Counted from the stretch's first letter, positions 9,327 to 19,846 are shown. The stretch is DNA of 64,000 bases from Clostridia bacterium (GCA_026418275.1 JAOABQ010000049.1:124001-188000), one strand, 5' to 3'. Numbers and translations are program-made. Notes: generated from the letters alone by a model not told the origin.

Positions 9327-10268
9327 ATGTTTATAGATGCATTAATCAAAAATATAAAAGAGAAAAATAATCCTTCGGTGGTTGGGTTGGATCCTAAAAT
9401 TGAATATGTTCCTTCTTTTATAAAAGAAAAGGCGTTTTTGGAGTATGGACAAAATTTAACCGGTGCAGCACAGGCAATTTTAACATTTAACAAAAAAATT
9501 ATTGATGCTGTTCATGAAGTGGTACCGGCGGTAAAACCTCAGATTGCCTACTATGAAATGTATGGCTTGGAAGGACTTAAAGCATTTGATGAAACACTCA
9601 AGTATGCCAGAGAAAAAGGGCTACTTATCATTGCGGACGGAAAGCGAAATGACATTGGAACCACAGCAGAAGCTTATTCAAAAGCTTTTCTGGGAAGAAC
9701 ACAGATTGTGGAAGGTATCAGTGAAAGCGTATTTGATGCAGATGCCTTAACAGTGAACCCTTACCTGGGTTTTGACGGTATCAAGCCTTTTACCGACGAC
9801 TGCAAAAAATATAACAAAGGTATTTTTGTTTTGGTTAAGACCTCGAATAAGTCCTCCGGACAACTGCAGGATCTGCTTACCCAATCGGGACACAGCATTT
9901 ATGAGATTATGGCTGAAAATGTAACCGAATGGGGGAAAACACTCATTGGTGAGTATGGATACAGCAGTGTGGGGGCTGTCGTTGGTGCAACCTACCCGAA
10001 TCAGGCGAAAATCCTCAGGAAAATCATGAAAAACGCCTATATCCTGGTTCCTGGATATGGTGCACAGGGAGGAACGGCAAAGGATGTTGCACATTCCTTT
10101 AACCGGGACGGTTTGGGAGCCATCGTCAATGCTTCCAGAAGCATTATGTGTGCCTATATGTCGGATGCCTGGAAAAATCAGTACACCGAGGAACAGTTCG
10201 AGGAAGCATCCAGGGCTGAGGCAATCAAGATGAGAGATGAAATTAACGAAGCATTAAAAGTGATGTAA
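9327..10268 (+). CDS. pyrF: orotidine-5'-phosphate decarboxylase
   Basis: Decarboxylates OMP to UMP, the last step of the pathway. 313 residues, the longer PyrF subfamily 2. The active-site segment is IIADGKRNDIGTTAEAYSKA with the catalytic Asp/Lys/Asp set, and VPGYGAQGGTAKDV forms the phosphate site. The start is ATG 9327, with AAGGAG at 9312-9317. The frame is open from 9267, but that extension lies partly in the repeat at 9189-9294 and lacks a ribosome binding site. carA follows after 19 bases. Confidence 0.95.
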   Translation: MFIDALIKNIKEKNNPSVVGLDPKIEYVPSFIKEKAFLEYGQNLTGAAQAILTFNKKIIDAVHEVVPAVKPQIAYYEMYGLEGLKAFDETLKYAREKGLLIIADGKRNDIGTTAEAYSKAFLGRTQIVEGISESVFDADALTVNPYLGFDGIKPFTDDCKKYNKGIFVLVKTSNKSSGQLQDLLTQSGHSIYEIMAENVTEWGKTLIGEYGYSSVGAVVGATYPNQAKILRKIMKNAYILVPGYGAQGGTAKDVAHSFNRDGLGAIVNASRSIMCAYMSDAWKNQYTEEQFEEASRAEAIKMRDEINEALKVM

Positions 10269-10287
10269 TATTTAGAGGGGGAGAAAA

Positions 10288-11370
10288 ATGAAAGCAATAT
10301 TAGCGCTTGAAGATGGAACGATTTTTCATGGAAAGAGTTTTGGCGTTGAAGGGGAGGTCGTCGGAGAGATTGTTTTTAATACGGGTATGACAGGATACCA
10401 GGAGGTTTTGACCGATGCCTCATACTGTGGACAGATTGTAACCATGACTTATCCGCTCATCGGAAACTATGGAGTCAACTTCGATGATATCGAGTCTGCA
10501 AAACCTCAGGTTAAAGGTTTTATTGTAAGGGAATTGTGCAAAACACCGAGCAACTGGAGATCCATCGAGACTTTGAACGATTATCTGAAAAGACATAACA
10601 TCATCGGCATTGAAGGGATTGACACCCGGGCTCTAACGCGCATATTAAGAGATAAAGGTACCATGAAGGGGATTATATCTACAAAGGAAGAATTTAAATT
10701 TGAAGATAAAAAGGCAGAGATTTTGGCCTATGAAATAAAAAATCCGGTCCATGCAGTTACGACAAAGGAAGTAACCCATTTTGAGGGGAAAGGCTACAAA
10801 GTGGCGCTCATTGATTTGGGAATCAAACAAAACATTATCAGGTCCCTTTTAAAAAGAGATTGTGATGTACATGTTTTTCCGGCATGGGCAAAACCGGAGG
10901 AAGTTTTAGCCATCCATCCGGACGGAATCATGCTTTCCAATGGCCCAGGCGACCCGAAGGACTGTGTAGATACCATCGACACCATTAAGGCGCTCATGGG
11001 AAAGAGGCCTATTTTCGGAATTTGCCTAGGGCACCAGTTAACCGCCCTTGCAAATAATGCGGATACAGAAAAGCTTAAATACGGACATCGCGGATGCAAC
11101 CACCCTGTAAAAGATCTTGAAAAAGATTTAACCTATATAACGTCTCAAAACCATGGATATACCATCGTAGAATCTGCCATGGATAAAAGCAGGATGGAAG
11201 TAAGCCACAGGAACATGAACGACGGAACGGTCGAGGGTGTGAGATATAAGGATGTTCCGGTATTTACGGTACAGTTTCACCCCGAAGCATCTCCAGGACC
11301 GACAGACACTGCTTATCTATTCGACGAGTTTATGGAGATGATGAAAAAGTTTAAGGAATTAGGGGGATAA
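10288..11370 (+). CDS. carA: carbamoyl-phosphate synthase small (glutaminase) subunit
   Basis: Hydrolyses glutamine and feeds ammonia to CarB. 360 residues. The N-terminal small-subunit domain begins ALEDGTIFHGKSFG. The C-terminal class I amidotransferase has the nucleophile Cys in FGICLGHQL and the His/Glu in FHPEASPGP. AGAGGGGG precedes the ATG. Six bases separate it from carB. Its place in the pyr operon suggests a pyrimidine-dedicated enzyme; an arginine-specific copy elsewhere cannot be excluded. Confidence 0.97.
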   Translation: MKAILALEDGTIFHGKSFGVEGEVVGEIVFNTGMTGYQEVLTDASYCGQIVTMTYPLIGNYGVNFDDIESAKPQVKGFIVRELCKTPSNWRSIETLNDYLKRHNIIGIEGIDTRALTRILRDKGTMKGIISTKEEFKFEDKKAEILAYEIKNPVHAVTTKEVTHFEGKGYKVALIDLGIKQNIIRSLLKRDCDVHVFPAWAKPEEVLAIHPDGIMLSNGPGDPKDCVDTIDTIKALMGKRPIFGICLGHQLTALANNADTEKLKYGHRGCNHPVKDLEKDLTYITSQNHGYTIVESAMDKSRMEVSHRNMNDGTVEGVRYKDVPVFTVQFHPEASPGPTDTAYLFDEFMEMMKKFKELGG

Positions 11371-11376
11371 AAGGAA

Positions 11377-14300
11377 ATGCCAAAGCGTAATGATGTAAAG
11401 AAAGTTCTTGTAATCGGTTCAGGTCCTATTATCATCGGACAGGCTGCCGAATTCGACTATGCAGGAACACAGGCCTGTCAGGCTTTGAAAGAAGAAAATA
11501 TTGAGGTTATCCTGGTAAATAGCAACCCGGCTACTATCATGACAGATACAAATATTGCGGATAAGGTTTATATAGAACCGTTAAATGCTGAAATTGTTAA
11601 AAAAATTATAAAGGAAGAAAAACCGGACAGCATACTCCCTACTTTAGGCGGACAGACAGGATTAAACCTGGCTATGGAACTGGCTGAGTCGGGATTTTTG
11701 CAAGAACAGGGAGTCAAGCTTTTGGGTACCGCAGTTGAGGCCATTAAGATGGCGGAGGACAGGCAGGCTTTTAAAGATACCATGGAGAGAATCGGAGAGC
11801 CCTGTATCGCAAGTAAGGTGGTTAATACTATTGAAGATGCCCTTGCCTTTGCAAAGGAAATTGATTACCCCATCATTGTAAGACCTGCCTATACACTTGG
11901 GGGAACCGGTGGCGGTATTGCATATAATGAAGAAGAGCTTCGTGAAATCGGCAGCAACGGTTTAAGGCTCAGCAGGGTAAATCAGGTTCTCATTGAAAAG
12001 TGTATTGCCGGATGGAAGGAAATTGAATATGAAGTAATGCGGGACAGCAAGGGAAATGTCATTACAGTATGTAACATGGAGAATATCGATCCGGTAGGTG
12101 TCCATACGGGAGACAGTATTGTTGTAGCCCCTTCCCAAACTTTGGCGGATAAGGAATACCAGATGCTCCGGACAGCCTCTTTGAAAATCATCTCCGCTTT
12201 AGGAATTCAAGGCGGATGTAATGTGCAGTTTGCGCTCCATCCAACCAGCTTTGAATACGGAGTTATTGAAGTTAACCCAAGGGTAAGCCGCTCTTCTGCT
12301 CTTGCGTCCAAGGCGACAGGGTATCCTATTGCGAAGGTGGCAACAAAAATTGCCATTGGCTACGGATTGGATGAAATCAAGAATGCGGTGACAGGCAAAA
12401 CCTATGCTTGTTTCGAGCCAACCCTTGACTACGTTGTTGTTAAAATACCCAAATGGCCCTTTGACAAATTTGTGAAGGCTAAAAAGACCTTGGGAACCCA
12501 AATGAAGGCAACCGGGGAGGTTATGGCCATCAGCAGTTCCTTTGAGGGTGCCTTGATGAAGGCTATTCGCTCACTGGAGCTGGGACTCTTTACCTTAGAA
12601 CAGGACTTGTATAAGAAGCTTGACGGAGTGGAAATCATGGAAAAGCTTAAGGATATTGATGACGAGCGGATTTTTGTAATTGCGGAAGCTATCCGTAGAA
12701 GCATTTCCATTGAAGAAATCAACCGAATCACGAAAATTGATGAATTTTTCTTGAGCAAATTCAAGGAACTGGTTTTAATGGAGGAAAAACTAAAAACCAC
12801 ATCCCTTGACGCTTTAACCTTTGAACTTTTAAAGAAGGCAAAGAAAATGGGCTTTACCGATGCGGTGATCGGGAAGTTTATGGGATGCACTAAAAAAGAT
12901 GTTACAGCAAAGCGGAAGGAATTAGGGGTATGTGTTACCTATAAAATGGTAGATACCTGTGCTGCTGAATTTGAGGCGGTTACGCCCTACTACTATTCCA
13001 CCTATGATGACCACTGTGAGGTAAAGGAATCGAAGAAAGACAAGGTTCTTGTAATTGGGTCAGGTCCCATCCGGATTGGTCAGGGTATTGAGTTTGACTA
13101 CTGTTCGGTGCACTCGGTATGGGCACTTAAAGAGTTAGGCTATGAAACCATTATCGCAAATAACAATCCTGAGACGGTAAGTACCGACTTTGATACTTCG
13201 GACAGGCTGTATTTTGAGCCATTGACGCCGGAAGATGTTCAAAACATTGTGGAGATCGAGAATCCAAAGGGTGCCATCGTTCAGTTCGGTGGACAAACGG
13301 CAATTAAACTGACAAAGGCGCTGCATGAAATGGGTGTAAAAATCTTCGGGACAGAGCCCCAGTATGTGGATGCAGCAGAGGACAGAGAAAAATTTGATGC
13401 CATCCTTGAAGAACTGAATATTCCAAGACCCAAGGGCAGAACCGTATATAAGCTGGATGAAGCACTTCAGGCTGCCAACGAACTCGGGTACCCTGTACTG
13501 GTGAGACCTTCTTATGTTCTTGGAGGACAGGGAATGGAAATTGCCTATAGTGACAAGGATGTTACCGAGTTTATGGAAATTATCAACAGGGTAAAGCAAG
13601 AGCACCCCATTTTGATAGATAAATATATGATGGGAAAAGAGCTGGAAGTCGATGCAATTTGTGACGGAGAAGATATTTTGATCCCCGGTATCATGGAGCA
13701 TGTAGAGAGGGCCGGTGTGCACTCGGGAGACAGTATATCCGTGTATCCAACCCAGGCTGTCAGTGACAAGGTAAAGGATGTCATTGTAGACTATACGAGA
13801 AAACTTGCAAAAGCGCTGAATGTTGTAGGACTCATCAACATTCAGTATGTGCTTTATAATAATACACTCTATGTTATAGAAGTAAATCCCCGTTCAAGCC
13901 GGACAGTACCCTATATCAGCAAGGTTACCGGAATACCTATGGTAAATATTGCAACCAAGCTTATGATGGGTAAGAAATTAAGCGACTTTAGCTATGGAAC
14001 CGGCCTTTTCAAAGAATCCGAATACATTGCGGTAAAAGTTCCGGTGTTCTCCTTTGAAAAGCTGCATGATGTAGATATCAGCCTTGGACCTGAAATGAAA
14101 TCAACCGGTGAGGTTTTGGGGATTGCGAAGACTTTTCCGGAAGCACTTTATAAAGGGATTATCGCATCGGGAATTAAGCTTCCTAAAAAGGGCGGCGGGA
14201 TCCTAATGACGGTACGTGACACCGATAAACAGGAATTGATGCCTTTAGCGGAAGAGTTTGAAAAATTAGGTTTTGAGCTCTATGCGACAGGGAAAACGGC

Positions 14301-14592
14301 AAACCTCTTAAATATGCAGGGAATTGCAACCAATGCAGTTCGTAAAATTGATGAAGATTCGCCCAATATCATGGATGTAATCCAGTCGGGTAAAATCAGT
14401 CTCATTATCAACACGCCGACCAAGGGTAGAAAGCCGGAAAGAGACGGTTTTAAAATCAGAAGAAAAGCAGTGGAAAGTTCTATTCCGTGCCTGACCTCTT
14501 TGGACACGGCAAAAGCGGTATTGGACTGTTTGCTGCTCGGAAAGGATGAAAAGGACCTGAAGGTTGTTAACTTAAGTGTGTTTGATGTATAG
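11377..14592 (+). CDS. carB: carbamoyl-phosphate synthase large subunit
   Basis: Makes carbamoyl phosphate from bicarbonate, ammonia and two ATP. 1071 residues, the full length for the family. Two homologous halves each start with [10 protein letters not shown](I/R)IGQ(A/G), at about residue 8 and residue 555, and each has an ATP-grasp fold ([12 protein letters not shown] and [12 protein letters not shown]). The last roughly 140 residues form the MGS-like allosteric domain ([17 protein letters not shown] onward), the site of effector control. No frameshift or missing block is visible. Confidence 0.98.
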   Translation: MPKRNDVKKVLVIGSGPIIIGQAAEFDYAGTQACQALKEENIEVILVNSNPATIMTDTNIADKVYIEPLNAEIVKKIIKEEKPDSILPTLGGQTGLNLAMELAESGFLQEQGVKLLGTAVEAIKMAEDRQAFKDTMERIGEPCIASKVVNTIEDALAFAKEIDYPIIVRPAYTLGGTGGGIAYNEEELREIGSNGLRLSRVNQVLIEKCIAGWKEIEYEVMRDSKGNVITVCNMENIDPVGVHTGDSIVVAPSQTLADKEYQMLRTASLKIISALGIQGGCNVQFALHPTSFEYGVIEVNPRVSRSSALASKATGYPIAKVATKIAIGYGLDEIKNAVTGKTYACFEPTLDYVVVKIPKWPFDKFVKAKKTLGTQMKATGEVMAISSSFEGALMKAIRSLELGLFTLEQDLYKKLDGVEIMEKLKDIDDERIFVIAEAIRRSISIEEINRITKIDEFFLSKFKELVLMEEKLKTTSLDALTFELLKKAKKMGFTDAVIGKFMGCTKKDVTAKRKELGVCVTYKMVDTCAAEFEAVTPYYYSTYDDHCEVKESKKDKVLVIGSGPIRIGQGIEFDYCSVHSVWALKELGYETIIANNNPETVSTDFDTSDRLYFEPLTPEDVQNIVEIENPKGAIVQFGGQTAIKLTKALHEMGVKIFGTEPQYVDAAEDREKFDAILEELNIPRPKGRTVYKLDEALQAANELGYPVLVRPSYVLGGQGMEIAYSDKDVTEFMEIINRVKQEHPILIDKYMMGKELEVDAICDGEDILIPGIMEHVERAGVHSGDSISVYPTQAVSDKVKDVIVDYTRKLAKALNVVGLINIQYVLYNNTLYVIEVNPRSSRTVPYISKVTGIPMVNIATKLMMGKKLSDFSYGTGLFKESEYIAVKVPVFSFEKLHDVDISLGPEMKSTGEVLGIAKTFPEALYKGIIASGIKLPKKGGGILMTVRDTDKQELMPLAEEFEKLGFELYATGKTANLLNMQGIATNAVRKIDEDSPNIMDVIQSGKISLIINTPTKGRKPERDGFKIRRKAVESSIPCLTSLDTAKAVLDCLLLGKDEKDLKVVNLSVFDV

Positions 14593-14607
14593 GTAACGGA
14601 GGGAACG

Positions 14608-15390
14608 ATGGCAAAAGTTTTAAATGAGGAAATCAGGGGCATTTGTAAAATTGCCCCTTCTATTTACAAAATGACCATAAAATCTGAATATGTAGCACAA
14701 AATGCGAAGTGCGGGCAGTTTGTCAACGTGAAATGCAGTGAAGGGATTAATGCGTTATTAAGGAGGCCTATCAGTATTTGTGATGTGGATAAGGAGAGTA
14801 ATACCTTTGATATTTGTTTTCAAATTAAAGGGATAGGCACCGAATACCTGGCACAGAAAAAAGTTGGGAGTAAGGTGGATCTGATTGCTCCCTTGGGAAC
14901 CCCTTTTGAAATTTCTCCGGATCACAAGAGAATTGCTGTTGTTGGCGGTGGAATCGGCGTATTTCCTCTGCTTCATGTTTTAAAAAGCAGCAATGCCAAA
15001 AAGTCTACCTTTCTAGGGTTTAGAAATAAAGACTATGTAGTCTTGACTGAGGACTTTAAAAACGTTTCGGACAGCTTCTTTCTATCTACCGATGATGGGA
15101 GTGCCGGGTATAAAGGACTTATCATTGATTTGTTGGAGAAGGATCTTGAAGAGAGCCAATATGACATTATCTACACCTGTGGGCCTACACCTATGATCCG
15201 AAAAGTAGCCGAGGTTGCAGAAAAAAAACAAATCAAATGCCAGGTTTCACTGGAACAGCGGATGGGCTGCGGTATCGGAGCGTGCCTTGTATGCGCGTGT
15301 AAAACAAAATTGGGAGAGGAATGGGAATACAGTCATGTTTGTAAGGATGGGCCTGTATTTTGGAGCAGTGAGGTGATATTCGATGCATAA
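14608..15390 (+). CDS. pyrK: dihydroorotate dehydrogenase B, electron-transfer subunit
   Basis: Iron-sulfur flavoprotein partner of PyrD that passes electrons from dihydroorotate oxidation to NAD+. 260 residues: FAD domain ([12 protein letters not shown]), NAD-binding part ([30 protein letters not shown]), and a C-terminal 2Fe-2S cluster with [12 protein letters not shown] and the distant Cys in [15 protein letters not shown] precedes the ATG. It overlaps pyrD by 8 bases, fitting a 1:1 complex. Confidence 0.96.
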   Translation: MAKVLNEEIRGICKIAPSIYKMTIKSEYVAQNAKCGQFVNVKCSEGINALLRRPISICDVDKESNTFDICFQIKGIGTEYLAQKKVGSKVDLIAPLGTPFEISPDHKRIAVVGGGIGVFPLLHVLKSSNAKKSTFLGFRNKDYVVLTEDFKNVSDSFFLSTDDGSAGYKGLIIDLLEKDLEESQYDIIYTCGPTPMIRKVAEVAEKKQIKCQVSLEQRMGCGIGACLVCACKTKLGEEWEYSHVCKDGPVFWSSEVIFDA

Positions 15391-16300
15391 GGGATTGGAA
15401 GTTGAAATTGCGGGTGTAAAATTTAAAAATCCGGTGATTGCTGCGTCCGGGACCTTTGGATTTGGCAGGGAGTATTCCGAGTACATGGATTTAAATCTTG
15501 TCGGAGGTATTTCGGTTAAAGGACTTACTTTAGAGCCCCGAATGGGAAATAAACCCCCCAGGATAGCCGAGACTCCTGCGGGAATACTAAATAGCGTAGG
15601 ATTGCAAAATCCGGGTGTGAAAGCTTTTATTAAAGACGAAATCCCCTTTTTAAGACAGTTTAATACAAAAATCATAGCTAATATTGCCGGAAATACCATG
15701 GAGGATTACTGTCAAATGGCGGAAATCCTTGGGGAGGCAGACATCGATGCTATTGAGCTTAACGTATCCTGTCCCAATGTAAAAAAGGGGGGTATTGCTT
15801 TTGGTAATTGTCCCGGCGGGATTGCCGAGATTACTAAAAAAGTAAAACCTTACTGTAAGAAGCCTTTGATTGTAAAACTTACCCCTAATGTTACGGATAT
15901 CAAGGAAATTGCCATGGCAGCAGAAGATGCAGGAGCAGACGCAATATCCCTTATTAATACGATTTTGGGGATGGCAATCGATATCCACCGGAAAAGGCCA
16001 ATTCTTGCAAACAATATGGGTGGGTTATCGGGCCCTGCCGTAAAACCTGTGGCTGTGAGGATGGTTTACCAGGTGGCTCAATCCGTTAAGATTCCTGTAA
16101 TTGGTATGGGCGGAATTTCCACAGGCGAGGATGCAGTAGAGTTTATGCTGGCCGGGGCGTCTGCTGTCATGGTGGGGACATACAATTTTGTGAGTCCTGT
16201 GGCGTGCAGTGAGGTTGTGGATGGAATAAAATCCTATATGGATATGTATAAAATGAATAGTGTTTATGATATAATAGGTAAGCTGGAACTTAATGGATAA
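15383..16300 (+). CDS. pyrD: dihydroorotate dehydrogenase B, catalytic subunit (class 1B)
   Basis: FMN enzyme oxidising dihydroorotate to orotate. 305 residues. Class 1 features: [16 protein letters not shown] at the N-terminus, [10 protein letters not shown], the active-site Cys in [22 protein letters not shown], and the FMN phosphate site [16 protein letters not shown]. The adjoining pyrK marks it as the NAD-dependent 1B type. It starts inside pyrK (ATG 15383). Confidence 0.97.
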   Translation: MHKGLEVEIAGVKFKNPVIAASGTFGFGREYSEYMDLNLVGGISVKGLTLEPRMGNKPPRIAETPAGILNSVGLQNPGVKAFIKDEIPFLRQFNTKIIANIAGNTMEDYCQMAEILGEADIDAIELNVSCPNVKKGGIAFGNCPGGIAEITKKVKPYCKKPLIVKLTPNVTDIKEIAMAAEDAGADAISLINTILGMAIDIHRKRPILANNMGGLSGPAVKPVAVRMVYQVAQSVKIPVIGMGGISTGEDAVEFMLAGASAVMVGTYNFVSPVACSEVVDGIKSYMDMYKMNSVYDIIGKLELNG

Positions 16301-16319
16301 TGAGGTGGAATGGTAGTCA

Positions 16320-17015
16320 ATGAAAACCAGACTTATTTTTGTAAGGCATGCTGAGGCAGAAGGAAATTTAAACAGGGTATTTCACGGATGGTCCGACTCT
16401 TCTATTACCGAAAGAGGGCACCGTCAGGCTGAAAAAGTGGCTCAAAACCTAAAGAATGTTGAGATTGACGTAATATATTCAAGCAGCTTAAAGAGAACGC
16501 TGCAAACAGCACAATATATTGCAGATATCAAAGTTCTTCCCATTATAAGAACGGATAAGTTAAAGGAAATCAACGGGGGAGACTGGGAAGGCAGGTCTTG
16601 GAGTGAACTGCCTGATATTTGGCCCCGTGAGCACCATACCTGGGAAAATGAGCCTCATATTCACCAGATGCCAAATGGTGAATCCATGAAGGAATTTCAA
16701 GAAAGGCTGGTTGAAGAAGTCCAAACAATTATTAAAAACAATAAAGGCAAAAATATTTGCATTGTGACCCACGGCACCGGAATTAAAGCATTGATGTGTC
16801 ATTTTTCCAAATGTGAGTTGGAGGAAATGCTCCATATACCCTGGTATGACAATACATCTATTACAGTGATTGATGTGGAAGACGGAAATTACCGTATTAT
16901 CACCGAGGGAGATGCGTCTCACCTTGGAAGTGATCTTAGTACGCTTCAAAACCAGGAGTGGTGGCCGGAGTATCTCAAACAGCTGGAAGACAGAAAGAAA
17001 AAAAGACAGGAATAA
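16320..17015 (+). CDS. histidine phosphatase family protein (phosphoglycerate mutase-like)
   Basis: 231 residues of the branch-2 histidine phosphatase fold. The catalytic His is in IFVRHAEAEGNLNRVFHG, the second Arg in YSSSLKRTLQTA, an acidic loop in EINGGDWEGRSW, and the late His in CIVTHGTGIKAL. The substrate is not predictable from sequence. It lies 19 bases after pyrD and 17 before the PyrE-like gene, so it is probably in the same transcript and could act on a nucleotide or phosphorylated intermediate. That role is inference. Confidence 0.87.
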   Translation: MKTRLIFVRHAEAEGNLNRVFHGWSDSSITERGHRQAEKVAQNLKNVEIDVIYSSSLKRTLQTAQYIADIKVLPIIRTDKLKEINGGDWEGRSWSELPDIWPREHHTWENEPHIHQMPNGESMKEFQERLVEEVQTIIKNNKGKNICIVTHGTGIKALMCHFSKCELEEMLHIPWYDNTSITVIDVEDGNYRIITEGDASHLGSDLSTLQNQEWWPEYLKQLEDRKKKRQE

Positions 17016-17032
17016 TGAGGGAGGAATAGGAT

Positions 17033-17896
17033 TTGAATAATAGAGATCAAAAATTAATATCCTGGCTCTTTGAAACCAATGCGGTCAGGGTATGTCCTGA
17101 GAAGAAGCCCTTTTGGTATACCTCGGGAACCATTGGGCCTTACTATATCAATACACACTTTCTTTATGGGAGCGAGCAAAAGGCCAATGAGCTTTTAAAA
17201 ATCATTGATGAAGAAAAAACGAACGTGTTCAAATGCCCTGTTACAGTACTTCACCTTACATGGGAGAATTACAAAAAAGATCCTATCTATAAAGGTCTAA
17301 TTGATGAAACGGTTGGCTTTATCAGAGAAAATATCAATTTGGATGAAGTTGGTTGTATTTCTGGAGGAGAAAGAAGGGACTGGTTCTTTTCCCTAATCAT
17401 TGCCGATATTTTGAATAAGCCCCATGTTACCATTTATAAGGATATGGCATCGGTGATTTCGGTAAAGGAGCAGGTGGACGAAATCAATGACCTGGCTTCC
17501 CAAAAGGTTTTACATATTGCAGATCTCATTACCGAAGCATCCAGCTATGAGCGGGCATGGATTCCTGCCATAAAAAGGCTGGGCGGCGAAATCAAGTGGA
17601 GTGTTGTGGTAGTGGATAGAATGCAAGGGGGCGGAGAGCTTTTAGCAAAGGAAGGAATACAATCTTTTGCCATGGTGAATATCGACAAAGGTCTTTTTGA
17701 GGGGGCATTAAATCAGGGCCTCATTAAAAAAGAACAGTACGATATGGTTGTAAACTATCTGGAAAGCCCAAAAGAGTCTATGAAAAAATTCCTGCTGGAA
17801 AACCCTGAATTCCTGGAAAACGCACTGAATGGGGACGAAAAAACAAAAGAGAGAGCCAAGCTCTGTATTGAAAAGAATATATACGGTCTAAAATAA
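17033..17896 (+). CDS. PyrE-like (orotate) phosphoribosyltransferase, divergent
   Basis: 287 residues, longer than the usual 190-215 of PyrE. The N-terminal SGTIGPYYIN resembles PyrE opening motifs (SGxxSPxYxN). The middle has GCISGGERRDWFFSLIIADIL and KPHVTIYKDM, then a PRPP-like motif at residues 159-171 (VLHIADLITEASS). Relative to the consensus, the first acidic residue is Ala and a Glu replaces the Ser/Thr before the Gly/Ala. No other pyrE is in the window, while all other pyr enzymes are, so this is the natural candidate for orotate to OMP. It starts with TTG 17033 after GGGAGGAA; an in-frame ATG at 17015 runs straight into a stop. An extended C-terminal helical region follows. Confidence 0.72.
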   Translation: MNNRDQKLISWLFETNAVRVCPEKKPFWYTSGTIGPYYINTHFLYGSEQKANELLKIIDEEKTNVFKCPVTVLHLTWENYKKDPIYKGLIDETVGFIRENINLDEVGCISGGERRDWFFSLIIADILNKPHVTIYKDMASVISVKEQVDEINDLASQKVLHIADLITEASSYERAWIPAIKRLGGEIKWSVVVVDRMQGGGELLAKEGIQSFAMVNIDKGLFEGALNQGLIKKEQYDMVVNYLESPKESMKKFLLENPEFLENALNGDEKTKERAKLCIEKNIYGLK

Positions 17897-17911
17897 AATT
17901 GACCTCTTTGA

Positions 17912-18214
17912 CTACTTGGAGTTTACAAGCATTTGGAGGCTGTAATAAATTAGAAATGCTCCAACAACATAATCTAATTTTTTAAGAAGCTTTGTACTCA
18001 AAATCCCTGTTAGGGAGTTTCCTGCAATGCTTGCTGCAAGTAAAAAGTAGACGGTGGAAAGTATGCACCCAACAGAAAAAAGAAAACTTCCGGCTATTCC
18101 CGTAAGCTTTCCGGAGGTAATGAGAGACCCTAATGTTCCTGACCAAAAAAGAATGGTTAAGGGATTGGTTAGGGTCATTTTTATGCCATAAATGAAACCT
18201 TGAATAAAAACCAT
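17912..18214 (-). CDS. LysE/RhtB-family exporter, C-terminal half only
   Basis: 100 residues with three hydrophobic segments. GIKMTLTNPLTILFW matches the motif that opens the second half of LysE/RhtB amino-acid exporters, which normally have about 200 residues and six helices. The N-terminal half is absent. It still has a good ribosome binding site (AAAGGAG) before the ATG and a TATAAT upstream (18266-18271, minus), so it may be expressed. It is either a truncated remnant or a half-size protein that works as an oligomer. Convergent with the pyr operon end. Confidence 0.6.
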   Translation of the reverse strand: MVFIQGFIYGIKMTLTNPLTILFWSGTLGSLITSGKLTGIAGSFLFSVGCILSTVYFLLAASIAGNSLTGILSTKLLKKLDYVVGAFLIYYSLQMLVNSK

Positions 18215-18265
18215 TTTTTCTCCTTTTCATAAAAACCGAACAAAACTTTTTTTGATGTAAGGTAA

Positions 18266-18271
18266 ATTATA
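18266..18271 (-). promoter_or_regulatory. candidate -10 element for the LysE-like gene
   Basis: Perfect TATAAT on the minus strand, about 50 bases before the ATG at 18214. A weak TTATAC lies 16 bases upstream of it. Confidence 0.35.
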
Positions 18272-18352
18272 TAGCATGTGGTTAAATGTATAAATCAATT
18301 CAGGCCGGTTCTAGGCTTACAAACAATTCCAAAAGTATAATATATGGCTGTA

Positions 18353-18380
18353 TTGACATAATAAATAATGTGGTGATTAT
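18353..18380 (+). promoter_or_regulatory. candidate promoter for amino-acid permease
   Basis: Perfect TTGACA (18353-18358), then a 16-base spacer and GATTAT (18375-18380). An AT-rich leader and CGGAGG precede the ATG at 18429. Confidence 0.5.
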
Positions 18381-18428
18381 GTTTATCAAATACTTTTTAA
18401 TAATACATTTCAATCGGAGGAATTAGCT

Positions 18429-19772
18429 ATGAAGACCGGAGAATCTGGTTTAACAGCATGGGGATTAACCATGATGGCACTGGGAACCGTAGTTGGCGGC
18501 TCATTTTTCTTAGGTTCGGGAATTGCCATCAAAGCAGCAGGACCGGGCATTATTGTTTCCTTTATCCTAGGTGGAGCACTTGTTTATTTTATATTGTTTG
18601 CACTTTCAGAGATGACAGTTGCAGATACCGCCCAAGGATCATTCCGTACATTTGCAGAACGGCAGTTTAGTAGAGGTGTTGGGTTTGTCACAGGGTGGCT
18701 GTATTGGACTGGTTTGATTTTAGCCATGTCAAGTGAAGCAATCGCGGTTTCATTATTCTTAAAAGTATGGATTCCTGGAATTTCACTTCCTGTTTTAGGA
18801 TCCCTGATTATTATTTTAATTACGCTGGCAAATCTGTTGGGAGCGGAGTGGCTCAGCAAATTGGAAAGTTCTTTGGCGGCGGTTAAGATATTTGCGATCA
18901 TAGGGTTTATTGTTGTTGGAATTGTACTTATTACAGGTTTATTACCCGATAGACCCCCTTTGGGGCTGGGGGTTTTAACCGGAGAAGCTTTTTTTCCCTC
19001 GGGAATCGGAGGAATTACAGGAAGTATGCTGATTGTGATGTTCTCATACGCAGGGTTTGAAATTATTGGCCTTGCGGCACCTGAGGCCCGGAATCCAAGA
19101 AAAAATGTACCCAAAGCCATTGCGTATTCTGTTATTTCGCTGGTAGGACTGTATGTACTGGCTACTGCAGTTATCTTACCGTTGATACGTACCAACGAAC
19201 TCAGGGAAGACGTAAGCCCTTTTGTAAGCGCACTTGCAGCAAGAGGAATGGAATGGGCTGCAAGTACAATCAATATAGTTTTAGTCACCGCCATCTTATC
19301 TACCATGTTGGCAGCAACCTTTGGCTTGGGAAGAATGCTCCGGTCTTTGGCACAGGATGGTCATGCGCCAAGCTTTATTAGGGACAAGGGGGAAGTGCCC
19401 TATCGCGGAATTCTTTTTTCCGGCTTTGCCATGCTTTTAGGATTAAGTCTTGGATTTATCCTGCCGCGGCAAGTTTACATTTTCCTTGTAAGTTCAGGAG
19501 GCTTTTCTCTCCTTTTCACCTACTTTATCATACTGGCAACCCATTACAGGTTTAGACGGAGTAGAGGATGCCCTCCAAAAGGTGAATGCCAGCTTATTGG
19601 TTTTCCCTATACCTCTTTGGCTGCACAGATCGCCATTTTGATTATCCTTGCCAGTATGCCGATGATTCCTGGCCAAGGACCCGGTTTATTGGCCGGCATT
19701 GCACTGGTTCTCTTTTTCACTGCTGCGTATCTTGTTAAAAAATATTGGAGAAAACGGCTGGTTTATACTTAA
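18429..19772 (+). CDS. APC-superfamily amino acid permease
   Basis: 447-residue integral membrane protein with about twelve hydrophobic helices. The N-terminal GLTMMALGTVVGGSFFLGSG is the unwound helix-1 substrate-binding motif of amino acid/polyamine/organocation carriers. The middle SYAGFEIIGLAAPEARNPRK is the classic APC signature (FxGFExxxxxxxExxNP). The substrate is unknown. It has its own promoter candidate and CGGAGG ribosome binding site. Monocistronic; miaB downstream has a separate promoter. Confidence 0.92.
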   Translation: MKTGESGLTAWGLTMMALGTVVGGSFFLGSGIAIKAAGPGIIVSFILGGALVYFILFALSEMTVADTAQGSFRTFAERQFSRGVGFVTGWLYWTGLILAMSSEAIAVSLFLKVWIPGISLPVLGSLIIILITLANLLGAEWLSKLESSLAAVKIFAIIGFIVVGIVLITGLLPDRPPLGLGVLTGEAFFPSGIGGITGSMLIVMFSYAGFEIIGLAAPEARNPRKNVPKAIAYSVISLVGLYVLATAVILPLIRTNELREDVSPFVSALAARGMEWAASTINIVLVTAILSTMLAATFGLGRMLRSLAQDGHAPSFIRDKGEVPYRGILFSGFAMLLGLSLGFILPRQVYIFLVSSGGFSLLFTYFIILATHYRFRRSRGCPPKGECQLIGFPYTSLAAQIAILIILASMPMIPGQGPGLLAGIALVLFFTAAYLVKKYWRKRLVYT

Positions 19773-19837
19773 AGTAAATGCCCGTTTGTGATTACTTTTC
19801 CCTATTTTCCTCAGTGCTTTTTATTTATTTAAGGATA

Positions 19838-19846
19838 TGCTATAAT
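19838..19846 (+). promoter_or_regulatory. extended -10 promoter upstream of miaB
   Basis: TGC directly before TATAAT (19841-19846), 68 bases before the miaB ATG. No good -35, as expected for extended -10 promoters. Confidence 0.5.

Noticed and set aside
13135..13722. 195-residue minus-strand ORF inside carB
   Set aside because: carB is intact on the plus strand with full family length; the antisense product matches nothing.
18584..19306. 240-residue minus-strand ORF
   Set aside because: Shadow of the amino-acid permease gene; hydrophobic and serine-rich because it mirrors membrane-helix codons, with no ribosome binding site.
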